64,000 bases of DNA from Flavobacterium sp. Root901 (lineage in GTDB: Bacteria; Bacteroidota; Bacteroidia; Flavobacteriales; Flavobacteriaceae), in NCBI RefSeq assembly GCF_001429765.1, contig NZ_LMJB01000006.1, positions 844,824 through 908,823 of the forward strand, in the 5' to 3' direction. Positions 8,499 to 16,881 of this stretch are shown here, piece after piece; the stretch's first letter is position 1, and every line of letters begins with the position of its first letter. The notes under the pieces were generated by a model. The model worked only from the letters and a program-made list of their open reading frames with translations. It was not told where the DNA came from and did no database searches. The position numbers and the translations under genes were made by a program.

Positions 8499-9596
8499 AT
8501 GACTCAACCTTTAAAACTGCCGTTTTATGCAAAGCTTGCTTGTATATTAGTTAGCTTAATTTCTTTTGCTTATATTTTTTGCATTACTAAAGACATACTA
8601 ACGCCGGTTTTATTAGCATTTTTATTTGCTGTCTTACTGTTGCCCATTTTTACATTTTTAAATACAAAATTTAAGTTCCCAAGACATTTAGCGGCAATTA
8701 TCTGCGTGGCTATTTTCCTTTCTGTAATTGCGGGAATACTAATATTTATTTCCTATCAGGTTACAAATATGGCCAACGATTTTGATACTATAAAGAAAAA
8801 TGCCAATACGTTTTTAATTGAAATTCACAAGTTTGTCAGGGAGAATTTCCATGTAAGCATTGGAGAACAAAAAAAATATCTTGATACGGTTACAAAAGAT
8901 TCTGTAAAAAACGGAAATGCAACTTTAGGTTCGGCAATAATATCAATCAGTGATTTACTTTTAGATAGTACTATTATTGTTATTTATACGTTTCTATTCT
9001 TAATTTACAAAGAACATTTCAAACTGTTTTTAGCCAAATTAATTAGTAAAGAAAATCACGCTGTTTTAAAAGATATTCTTTCGCAGATAAAAGTCTCAAT
9101 CAACAATTATATTGTGAGTTTAATAATAGAAATGATTGTAGTTTCTGTTTTAACAAGTTTAGGACTTTGGATTATAGGAATTAAATATTTTATCCTGTTA
9201 GGACTAATAACAGGAATTTTAAATCTTGTTCCGTACATCGGAATTTTAATCGCCGGGATTATTACAGTTTTGGCTTCGCTTACAGGTTCCGGAGAAATCT
9301 CTGTTATATCAGGAATTTTAATTGTAAATGTAATCGTTCAGTTAATTGACAATAACCTTCTTGTACCTTTAATTATTAATTCAAAAGTAGAAATCAATGC
9401 ATTTGTTTCCATTATGGGAATTATTGTAGGAGGCGCGGCGGCAGGAATTGCCGGAATGTTTTTGGCTATTCCGCTTTTAGCCATTTTAAAAATTATTTTT
9501 GACAGAATCGACTCCTTAGAGCCGTGGGGATACTTAATGGGAAATCATGTTCCCAGAAAATTTACCTGGAGAGTCCGAAGAGCAAAAACGGAATAA
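8499..9596 (+). CDS. AI-2E (UPF0118/PerM) family transporter
   Basis: The 365-residue product is an inner-membrane protein with about eight hydrophobic segments. It shows the family layout: paired helices at the N-terminus, a soluble segment around residues 95-150, a long hydrophobic block, and the conserved GLITGILNLVPYIGILIAGI segment near residue 245. Members export autoinducer-2 or act as Na+/H+ antiporters; the substrate here is unknown. The 111-bp gap before it suggests a new transcript or a weak link with the preceding run. Confidence 0.88.
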   Translation: MTQPLKLPFYAKLACILVSLISFAYIFCITKDILTPVLLAFLFAVLLLPIFTFLNTKFKFPRHLAAIICVAIFLSVIAGILIFISYQVTNMANDFDTIKKNANTFLIEIHKFVRENFHVSIGEQKKYLDTVTKDSVKNGNATLGSAIISISDLLLDSTIIVIYTFLFLIYKEHFKLFLAKLISKENHAVLKDILSQIKVSINNYIVSLIIEMIVVSVLTSLGLWIIGIKYFILLGLITGILNLVPYIGILIAGIITVLASLTGSGEISVISGILIVNVIVQLIDNNLLVPLIINSKVEINAFVSIMGIIVGGAAAGIAGMFLAIPLLAILKIIFDRIDSLEPWGYLMGNHVPRKFTWRVRRAKTE

Positions 9597-9668
9597 TCTT
9601 TTTGATAAAATTGTCTTATCTATCTTAAATTCATAGAAAAATCTACTTTAAAGTTTAAACTTATCTGA

Positions 9669-11501
9669 ATGTTACTAAATAAAAAAATAATTATTTTTAT
9701 TTCCTTATGCTTTTGTTTTCAAAGCATTTTCGCTCAGACAGATAAATCAAAGAAAGAAAATCAGCCCAAAAAAGATAGTACGGAAATCTATACCAAGATT
9801 AAAAATTATTCCAAAAAAAATAAATTTACCCAAACACTTCATAAGCTTCTTTTCAGATCAAAAAAACCTAAAAAGAAAGATCAGATTATTGAACCAAGCG
9901 ACAGCCAGAGATTTGAAGGAAAAATTATCAGAAGGATCAATATCGTAACCTTAGATCCGTTTGGATATTCTATAACAGATACAACTGTGGCGCCCAAAAA
10001 CTGGGGAGAACGAACAGGAAACAGGCTGCATTTAAAGACCAAAAGAATAGCCATCTTAAATTTGCTTTTATTTAGAAGAAATACGCCGTATGACCCTTAT
10101 AAAGTTCAGGAATCTGAGCGTTTGATTCGTGCGCAGCGTTATGTTACTGCGGTCCGAATTTCGAATGAGCTGGTAAGTCCTGCATCAGATTCTGTTGACG
10201 TAACGATTAGGGTTTTAGATTCGTGGAGTACTATTCCGAGATTTTCAATATCAGGCAGCAGGGTTTCAGTTGGATTTAAAGAAAAAGATTTTTTTGGCTC
10301 AGGCCAGCAATTAGAATATCGTTTTACCAATCGTTTTGATGACGGGGCAAATGGTAACGATATAACGTATACAGTTCCTAATATTAAAAATACGTACATC
10401 TCGACTGTTCTTCATTACAATATGGATTTAGATAATAATTATACTAAAAGTATTGATGTTGAAAGAGATTTCTACTCCCCTTTGACCAAATGGGCCGGAG
10501 GAGTTTTTGTCGGTCAGAATTTTAGGCGGGATACGCTTCAGGCACCGGATCAGACATATGCTTTTCAGCCTTTTAAAAATAATTTTCAGGATCTCTGGGT
10601 GGGTAAAGCAACCAAAGTATATGAAGATACAGAGGAAGCAATTACCAATTTAATTACAGCGGCAAGATTTCTAAATGTTAATTACAGCGAATCTCCTGAT
10701 TCATTATATGATCCGACTGATTTTTATTCTGACGAAAAACTGCTCCTTATGGGCGTTGGATTAAACAGGCGTAAATTTATCAAAGATAATTACATTTTTA
10801 GAAACGGCCAGACAGAAGACGTTCCCGTGGGCCGTATTTACGGAATTACGTTTGGATATCAATATAAAAATCAAATCTGGAGGCCGTATGCGGGCGCACA
10901 GTTTTCTTTTGGAAATTATTACCGGTTTGGTTTTCTGAGTATGAATTTTGAGGCCGGAACTTATTTCCATGAATCAAAAACATATCAGACTGCTTATTTA
11001 TTTGAATCGAATTATTTCACAAAACTCTATAAAATTGGAAACTGGAAACTCCGTCAATTTGTAAACCCAAGAGTGGTTATTGGTGCAAACAGACAAGATA
11101 TAATTGGAGATCAGCTCAATATAAATGAAAGAAATGGATTGGCCGGATTTAACACTGCATGGTACGGAACAAGCAAAAGTCTTTTGTCACTGCAAACCCA
11201 AACTTATTCGCCTTATGCACTTTGGGGATTTCGTTTAAATCCGTTTTTTAATTATTCTATTGCATTTTTAGGAAACCCCAAAAATGCGATGTTTGACAGT
11301 AAACCGTATTCAAAAATTACTTTGGGCTTACTGATTAGTAACGACTACTTAGTTTTCAGTTCTTTTCAGTTATCAATATCCTATTATCCAAGTATTCCGT
11401 TTCAGGGAGATAATGTCTTCAAAACTAATACTTTTGAAACCACTGATTATGGTTTACAAAGTTTTGAACTTGCAAAACCACGAATTGTTGATTACAGGTG
11501 A
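9669..11501 (+). CDS. Outer-membrane barrel protein with POTRA-like N-terminal region (BamA/TamA-like)
   Basis: The 610-residue protein starts with a signal peptide ending FAQ at about residue 23, followed by a short Lys-rich basic linker. A POTRA-like segment follows (GKIIRRINIVTLDPFGYS through VTIRVLDSWSTIPRFSISG, about residues 95-195). The remainder has the aromatic, alternating pattern of an outer-membrane beta-barrel, opening with a VGFKEKDFFGSGQQLEYRF strand pair typical of the Omp85 family. It is shorter than BamA (about 800 residues) and has one or two POTRA domains rather than five. It could be a non-essential Omp85 relative helping insert surface proteins; its partner is unknown. 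Confidence 0.7.
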   Translation: MLLNKKIIIFISLCFCFQSIFAQTDKSKKENQPKKDSTEIYTKIKNYSKKNKFTQTLHKLLFRSKKPKKKDQIIEPSDSQRFEGKIIRRINIVTLDPFGYSITDTTVAPKNWGERTGNRLHLKTKRIAILNLLLFRRNTPYDPYKVQESERLIRAQRYVTAVRISNELVSPASDSVDVTIRVLDSWSTIPRFSISGSRVSVGFKEKDFFGSGQQLEYRFTNRFDDGANGNDITYTVPNIKNTYISTVLHYNMDLDNNYTKSIDVERDFYSPLTKWAGGVFVGQNFRRDTLQAPDQTYAFQPFKNNFQDLWVGKATKVYEDTEEAITNLITAARFLNVNYSESPDSLYDPTDFYSDEKLLLMGVGLNRRKFIKDNYIFRNGQTEDVPVGRIYGITFGYQYKNQIWRPYAGAQFSFGNYYRFGFLSMNFEAGTYFHESKTYQTAYLFESNYFTKLYKIGNWKLRQFVNPRVVIGANRQDIIGDQLNINERNGLAGFNTAWYGTSKSLLSLQTQTYSPYALWGFRLNPFFNYSIAFLGNPKNAMFDSKPYSKITLGLLISNDYLVFSSFQLSISYYPSIPFQGDNVFKTNTFETTDYGLQSFELAKPRIVDYR

Positions 11502-11632
11502 TAAAAATATTGTTATTTTTTTTTCGATTATTTAATCTCAACAAAATATTAAAAATCAATATTTTACAAAATGCGCTTCATTATTCAATCGTTTAAATGC
11601 ATATTTTATCCGACGAAATACAATTGTTTTTA

Positions 11633-11640
11633 TATTTTTG
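11633..11640 (+). promoter_or_regulatory. Putative -7 box of the His-rich secreted protein gene
   Basis: TATTTTTG fits TAnnTTTG and lies 53 bp before the ATG at 11693. No clear TTG partner was found. Confidence 0.35.
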
Positions 11641-11692
11641 GCACGGTATATGAAAATCCCTAAGTAAGATTAACATTAAAAGTCTAGAAAAG

Positions 11693-12211
11693 ATGAAAAC
11701 AATTAAAATAGCAATCGCCGGATTATTTCTCCTGATTGCAAATGCCACACAAGCTCAGGTATCAATTAACGTTAATATAGGGACACCTCCAGCTTGGGGA
11801 CCTGCAGGATATTCTGAAATGGAATATTACTATCTTCCAGATATTGAAGCTTATTATGATGTACGTGCATCTCAGTTCATCTATTTTGGAGGAGGAAGAT
11901 GGGTTAGAACAACTTATTTGCCAAGACAATACAGAAACTACGATTTATACGGAGGTTATAAAGTAGTTCTGACAGATTACCACGGAAGAACTCCTTACAC
12001 TTATTTTGATCGTCACAGAGTGAAATATTACAGAGGATACCACGGTGCACCACAAAGACCTTACAAACCACGACCTGTTTATGGTTATAATGATCGTCGT
12101 GATGATCACAGAGATCACAGACATTATGATAGACATGATAAACACGATAAACATCACGACAGACATGACCATGATCACGATGATGATCACAGAGGTCACG
12201 GAAGAAGATAA
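11693..12211 (+). CDS. Secreted protein with His/Asp-rich tail
   Basis: The 172-residue product starts with a Sec signal peptide (cut after TQAQ near residue 22). A compact aromatic domain follows, rich in Tyr, Trp and Gly (residues 30-120). The tail of about 45 residues consists almost wholly of His, Asp, Arg and Lys (DRHDKHDKHHDRHDHDHDDD). The tail suggests binding of divalent metals such as Zn, Ni or Cu in the periplasm or outside; that is inference from composition. The central domain resembles small uncharacterised secreted proteins of Bacteroidota. The gene stands alone between a promoter-like box and a strong terminator. Confidence 0.75.
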   Translation: MKTIKIAIAGLFLLIANATQAQVSINVNIGTPPAWGPAGYSEMEYYYLPDIEAYYDVRASQFIYFGGGRWVRTTYLPRQYRNYDLYGGYKVVLTDYHGRTPYTYFDRHRVKYYRGYHGAPQRPYKPRPVYGYNDRRDDHRDHRHYDRHDKHDKHHDRHDHDHDDDHRGHGRR

Positions 12212-12236
12212 TATTAAATAACTGATTTTCATTGCA

Positions 12237-12272
12237 AGAGAGTATCGAAATTATCGATACTCTCTTTTTTTT
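12237..12272 (+). terminator. Intrinsic terminator of the His-rich protein gene
   Basis: AGAGAGTATCGA (12237-12248) pairs perfectly with TCGATACTCTCT (12254-12265) and is followed by a run of T. Confidence 0.9.
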
Positions 12273-12356
12273 ATTATTTTTTTTCTAACTTTAAGTTAAA
12301 ACGATACGTTATTCATATAAATAACCTAACGTGATGATTTTGAGTTATTTATTGTA

Positions 12357-12385
12357 TTGTTTATTAGAATTATAATCTACATTTG
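12357..12385 (+). promoter_or_regulatory. Complete Bacteroidota promoter of the LVIVD lipoprotein gene
   Basis: TTG at 12357-12359, an 18-bp spacer and TACATTTG at 12378-12385 match TTG-N17-23-TAnnTTTG. The promoter covers any start upstream of 12417, which argues for ATG 12417 as the true start. Confidence 0.65.
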
Positions 12386-12416
12386 CAGCGAATTTGAAAA
12401 TCCAAAAAACACAATT

Positions 12417-14042
12417 ATGAAAAAGAATATCTATTTATTTTCATTTTTAGCAGTATCACTATTAATATCATGCGACAATAGTGACGATAAAAACGACAAC
12501 CAATCGCTAAACGGCATTACCATTATTTCAGATCAAAACACTTTAAACCAAAGGCTTGATTACACAAATGCCGGAGTAATTTCTGTTGAAAATGGTTCTT
12601 TAACAGGTAAAACTTCAGAAAATACCGTGACTAGTTTTCCTTTAGTCCAAATTGCTGAAGTAAAACCTCCTGTAGATGCAAACGGAAAAACATTGCAGGC
12701 CAGTCATGTTACCGTTAACGGAAATTATGCTTACGTTTCTTATATCACAAGAGGAGATGTTTATTCCGGAGCTATCGATGTTATTGATGTTACAAATCCT
12801 TATAAACCAAAATTAGTTACATCTGCATTAATTCCTAATACAGATATTACATCACTTACCTACTCTAACGGAAACCTGATTATTGGTGCTGCAAAAGATG
12901 TAGACAAAGATCCATTACTGGGCACTAATCCTGCAGTAGTTTTTAATATGCCTTTAAGTTCAGGGTTACTTACTGATAAACTCACTACCAATTATTTAGA
13001 AAGCAGAGTTACAACAGATGTTGCGGCCAGCACTTCTAATTATTTTGCCGTTACCGGAGATAATGGAAGTTTGTTCAAAATAAGTGCTTCAACAAAAGCA
13101 ATTACAGGAAAAACAGCAATGGCAGATTTGCGTTCAATTGCTTTAACCAGTGATAAAGTAGTCACTTTAAGCGGTACTAAAGGAGTAAATGTTTACAATC
13201 AGTCTACACTTGCTTTGCAAAAAAGCTTTGCAACATCTGCAGATGTGAGCGGTGCAAAAAGAACAATGGATATTGACGGAACAAAACTTTTGGTTTCTGA
13301 AGGTCCTGCCGGTCTTGGCGTTTACGACATCAACAGCGGATCTAAATTACAAACTATTGCAATTGCAGCAGCCGGAGAAGACAATGTTACCAATGCAGTT
13401 TCTATAAACGACGGTTACGCATTTTTGGCAAATGGTGCTTTAGGACTTAATGTTTACCAATCCGGAACAACGCAGCTTACTACATTAGGTTCAGTAGGAA
13501 TTGCAGGTTCTTCAAACTATGTAAAATCTAGCGGTAATTATATTTATGTTGCCAGCGGTACAGGAGGTTTGAAAATCATTAAAATGGAAAAACCAAATAC
13601 CACGTTTGCAAGCTGTTTAACATACGGATTATACAATCAGGGCAAAGATTTAATTTTAAATTCAAATGAAACTAAATCATATCAGGGTGCTACTTCTATA
13701 AATTCTGCAATTGTAAATTCTGGAGCAGCACTAACACATTGCGGTGCTATCTCTGTTTTAAGCAACTTAACTTTAAACAGCAATGGTACTTTTAACATGA
13801 GAGGAAGTTTATCTCAGGGTAAATACCAGCAGTCAAATGCAACAGAACTTATCATTAACGATAAAGCAATATTAAATATTGAAGGTTCGGTTGTAATTTG
13901 GGGAGATTTAAGATTAAACAGCGGTGCTAAAATTAATTTTATTGGCAATGATTCTATTATAACAATTTATGGTAAAGTTACTAAAGGAAGTAATGTAACA
14001 ATTACAGGAACTTACAAAGACACTGAAAATAAATTAAAATAA
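12417..14042 (+). CDS. LVIVD-repeat beta-propeller lipoprotein
   Basis: The 541-residue product starts at ATG 12417 with a lipoprotein signal (lipobox LLISC, Cys near residue 18) followed by an Asp-rich stretch (DNSDDKNDN), so it should be lipid-anchored outside the inner membrane. The middle part shows repeats of the LVIVD type: NYAYVSY, VIDVTNPYKPKLV and IYVASGTGGLKII, each about 45-50 residues apart, as in a seven-bladed propeller. The last 120 residues form a separate beta-rich domain with short hydrophobic strands (LNLNSNGTFNMRG, LNIEGSVVIWGDL). An upstream in-frame ATG at 12357 is rejected because it lies within the promoter. The function is unknown; such proteins are often surface-exposed. 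Confidence 0.8.
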   Translation: MKKNIYLFSFLAVSLLISCDNSDDKNDNQSLNGITIISDQNTLNQRLDYTNAGVISVENGSLTGKTSENTVTSFPLVQIAEVKPPVDANGKTLQASHVTVNGNYAYVSYITRGDVYSGAIDVIDVTNPYKPKLVTSALIPNTDITSLTYSNGNLIIGAAKDVDKDPLLGTNPAVVFNMPLSSGLLTDKLTTNYLESRVTTDVAASTSNYFAVTGDNGSLFKISASTKAITGKTAMADLRSIALTSDKVVTLSGTKGVNVYNQSTLALQKSFATSADVSGAKRTMDIDGTKLLVSEGPAGLGVYDINSGSKLQTIAIAAAGEDNVTNAVSINDGYAFLANGALGLNVYQSGTTQLTTLGSVGIAGSSNYVKSSGNYIYVASGTGGLKIIKMEKPNTTFASCLTYGLYNQGKDLILNSNETKSYQGATSINSAIVNSGAALTHCGAISVLSNLTLNSNGTFNMRGSLSQGKYQQSNATELIINDKAILNIEGSVVIWGDLRLNSGAKINFIGNDSIITIYGKVTKGSNVTITGTYKDTENKLK

Positions 14043-14084
14043 AGATTATAAGAGCTTTAACGCTTATCATAATCCAAATATTAA

Positions 14085-14117
14085 AGAGCTGTCAGATTTA
14101 TTTCTGGCAGCTTTTTT
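14085..14117 (+). terminator. Intrinsic terminator after the LVIVD lipoprotein gene
   Basis: GAGCTGTCAG and CTGGCAGCT pair with one G-U around an ATTTATTT loop, followed by a T run at 14112-14117. Confidence 0.8.
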
Positions 14118-14193
14118 ATTTTATTGTTAAAAATAAGGTACAATTATTGTGCATTAACATTTCATTTAAATATTCTTCCAAGATTAAATTAGT

Positions 14194-14201
14194 ATTTTTG
14201 G
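14194..14201 (+). promoter_or_regulatory. -7 box of the PIG-L deacetylase operon
   Basis: TATTTTTG fits TAnnTTTG and lies 26 bp before ATG 14228, downstream of the more distal in-frame ATG at 14147. It therefore supports 14228 as the start. Confidence 0.5.
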
Positions 14202-14227
14202 GACGATCAAAAACATCTAACCACACC

Positions 14228-16759
14228 ATGCGAAAAATACAGGTTCAAATACTTCTTCTATTTTTTATAGGTTTTCAAAACACATTTGCACAACAGCCTC
14301 AAAAACCAAATTCAGTTGAAATTTACAATCAAATCAAAAAATTAAACTTTTTAGGTTCTGTATTATATGTTGCGGCGCATCCTGATGACGAAAACACCCG
14401 AATGATTTCTTATTTGGCAAACGAAATGAATGCAAGAACTGGTTATTTATCATTAACACGTGGAGATGGAGGCCAAAATTTAATTGGACCCCAGCTTCGG
14501 GAATTACTTGGCGTGATTAGGACTCAGGAATTAATCGAAGCCAGAAAAATTGATGGCGGTGAACAATTTTTTTCCAGAGCAAATGATTTTGGCTTTTCTA
14601 AAAACCCGGATGAAACACTGCAAATTTGGGATAAAGATAAAGTCCTGGCCGATGTAGTCTGGACAATTAGAAAATTCCAGCCGGATATTATTATAAACAG
14701 ATTTGATCATCGCTCGCCGGGTACCACACACGGACATCATACTTCATCTGCAATGCTGAGCGTAGAAAGTTTTAAATTAACTAATGATCCTAAAATTTAT
14801 CCTGAGCAGTTAAAATATGTTACTCCATGGCAGGTTAAACGCCAGTTTTTTAACCCATCGTGGTGGTTTTACGGTAGTCAGGAAAAATTTAATGCTGCCA
14901 ATAAATCCAAATTTACAAAATTAGAAACCGGAGTTTATTATACCGGAATTGGGAAATCGAATCAGGAAATCGCTGCTTTAAGCCGAAGCCGCCACCAGTC
15001 ACAAGGTTTTGGCAGCACAGGTGTCCGTGGTTTAGAAACCGAGTATCTAGAGCTTATCAATGGTGAAACGCCAACCGACCGTGATAATTTATTTGACGGA
15101 ATTGACACAAGCTGGAACCGCGTAAAAAACGGAAAACCAATTGGAGATTTGATTTCAGGTATTATCGAAAAATACAATTTCAGCAATCCGTCAGCAAGTA
15201 TTCCAGATTTGATAAAAGCGTATACTATGATTACCGCTTTAGAAGATGATCATTGGAAAAATCTAAAACTGAATGCAGTAAAAAATATAATTGCTTCATG
15301 TTCCGGTTTATATCTTGAAGCGGTTGCAAATGAACAAGAAGCAACTCCCGGAAGTACTATTAATTTAAGTTTAGAAGCAATTAACAGATGTAATGTCGAA
15401 ATGCAATTAACAAGTGTAACAACATTACCTGATAATAAAACAACTGCACAAAACAATATTTTAAAAGACAATAACGATCAAAAAATCAATCTGCAGTTAC
15501 AGCTTCCGAAAAACATCGAATACACACAGCCTTATTGGCTAAAAGAGAAAGCGACTGTTGGAATGTATACGGTTTCAAATCAGGAAAATATTGGAATTCC
15601 GGATATTATCAGAGAAGTAAAAGTAATTTTTAATGTAAAAGTAAACGGTGTCGAAATTCCGTTTGAGCGTACTGTCGTTTACAAATACAATGATGGTGTA
15701 AAAGGCGAAATGTATAATTTCCTTGATATTGTTCCGGAAGTTACTACTTCTATTTTAGAAAAAGTTTTAGTTTTTAGGGATACCAAAAGCAAAATGGTTC
15801 CGGTAAAAGTTCGTGCCGGAAAAGACGACATTAAAGGAAATTTACAATTAGAATTGCCTAAAAGCTGGAATGTTTCTCCAAAACAAATTCCATTTGCATT
15901 AGATAAAAAAGGAACAGAACAGGTTTTTTACTTTGAAGTGACTCCGCCTGTAAATCCGGAAGAAGTTGTGGCAAAAAGTGTTGTTATTGCAGATAATAAA
16001 CGTTTTGACAAAGACGAAACTATTATTGATTTTAACCACATTACAAAACAAATGGTTTTAAAACCGGCAGAATCAAAATGTATCCGAATTGACCTTAAAA
16101 CTTCAGGCGACGCAATTGCTTATATTATGGGTGCCGGTGACGAAGTTCCTGAAAGCCTGACGCAAATGGGCTACAAAGTTTCGATTTTAAAACCAGAGGA
16201 AATCACTCCCGAAAAATTAGATTCGTTCTCAACAGTTATTACCGGAATCCGTGCTTACAATACAGTAAATGCTTTGGCTAATAAACAAAATATCTTATTC
16301 AATTTTGTAAAAGGCGGCAAAAACATGATTGTACAATACAATACAAACGGAAAATTAGTAACCGATAAAATTGCGCCTTATCCGCTAAAATTATCAAATG
16401 ATCGTGTAACAGAAGAAAATGCAAAAATTACCTTTTTAGCACCAAATCATCCTGTTTTAAATACACCAAATAAAATAACTTCCAAAGATTTTGAAGGCTG
16501 GACACAAGAACAGGGATTATATTATCCAGACGAATATGATACCGCCTTCACTCCTGTTATATCATCTCACGACAAAGGAGAATCTGCCAAGAAAGGTGCT
16601 TTATTAGTGGCTCCATACGGAAAAGGATATTACATTTACACAGGCCTGAGCTTTTTTAGGGAACTGCCCGAAGGTGTTTCCGGAGCTTATAGATTATTAT
16701 CGAATATTATCTCGTTAAAACAGCCTATTGAAGCTCCTAAACAAGATATAAAGCAATAA
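14228..16759 (+). CDS. Secreted PIG-L (LmbE) family N-acyl deacetylase
   Basis: The 843-residue protein starts with a Sec signal peptide (MRKIQVQILLLFFIGFQNTFAQ). The catalytic domain carries the zinc motif HPDDE at residues 51-55 and a later THGHHTSSA segment with the third metal-binding His. Enzymes of this fold remove acetyl groups from GlcNAc-type substrates. A long beta-rich middle part follows. The last 220 residues resemble a class-I glutamine-amidotransferase-like domain (GIRAYNTVNALANKQNILFNF, KGGKNMIVQYNTNG) without obvious catalytic Cys. This large two-domain form is common in Bacteroidota; its substrate is unknown. It heads an operon with the small membrane peptide and the symporter, suggesting that the product or its sugar is imported. 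Confidence 0.85.
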   Translation: MRKIQVQILLLFFIGFQNTFAQQPQKPNSVEIYNQIKKLNFLGSVLYVAAHPDDENTRMISYLANEMNARTGYLSLTRGDGGQNLIGPQLRELLGVIRTQELIEARKIDGGEQFFSRANDFGFSKNPDETLQIWDKDKVLADVVWTIRKFQPDIIINRFDHRSPGTTHGHHTSSAMLSVESFKLTNDPKIYPEQLKYVTPWQVKRQFFNPSWWFYGSQEKFNAANKSKFTKLETGVYYTGIGKSNQEIAALSRSRHQSQGFGSTGVRGLETEYLELINGETPTDRDNLFDGIDTSWNRVKNGKPIGDLISGIIEKYNFSNPSASIPDLIKAYTMITALEDDHWKNLKLNAVKNIIASCSGLYLEAVANEQEATPGSTINLSLEAINRCNVEMQLTSVTTLPDNKTTAQNNILKDNNDQKINLQLQLPKNIEYTQPYWLKEKATVGMYTVSNQENIGIPDIIREVKVIFNVKVNGVEIPFERTVVYKYNDGVKGEMYNFLDIVPEVTTSILEKVLVFRDTKSKMVPVKVRAGKDDIKGNLQLELPKSWNVSPKQIPFALDKKGTEQVFYFEVTPPVNPEEVVAKSVVIADNKRFDKDETIIDFNHITKQMVLKPAESKCIRIDLKTSGDAIAYIMGAGDEVPESLTQMGYKVSILKPEEITPEKLDSFSTVITGIRAYNTVNALANKQNILFNFVKGGKNMIVQYNTNGKLVTDKIAPYPLKLSNDRVTEENAKITFLAPNHPVLNTPNKITSKDFEGWTQEQGLYYPDEYDTAFTPVISSHDKGESAKKGALLVAPYGKGYYIYTGLSFFRELPEGVSGAYRLLSNIISLKQPIEAPKQDIKQ

Positions 16760-16770
16760 AACGAAAAAAT

Positions 16771-16878
16771 ATGGAAGCTAAAAAAACAAAAAAATGGAAA
16801 AAAAGCTATACCTACGTTTTGGTTGCTAATGCAATTTATATTCTGATTTTTTTCTTAATCATGCAATTATATTCATAA
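16771..16878 (+). CDS. 35-residue single-pass membrane peptide (symporter companion)
   Basis: An ATG 11 bp after the deacetylase gene opens a 35-codon frame: a basic N-terminus (MEAKKTKKWKKSYTY), one hydrophobic helix (VLVANAIYILIFFLIMQLY), then stop. It ends 3 bp before the symporter start. Its position, perfect positive-inside pattern and tight spacing argue for a real small subunit of the Na+/solute symporter, like the small partners of several SSS transporters. It is short enough to be missed by length cut-offs. The assignment as a partner is inference. Confidence 0.7.
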   Translation: MEAKKTKKWKKSYTYVLVANAIYILIFFLIMQLYS

Positions 16879-16881
16879 CCT

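Noticed and set aside
11945..12232. Minus-strand frame rich in Ile, Val and Ser opposite the His-rich tail
   Set aside because: It only mirrors the GAT/CAC repeats of the real gene; low complexity, no signals.
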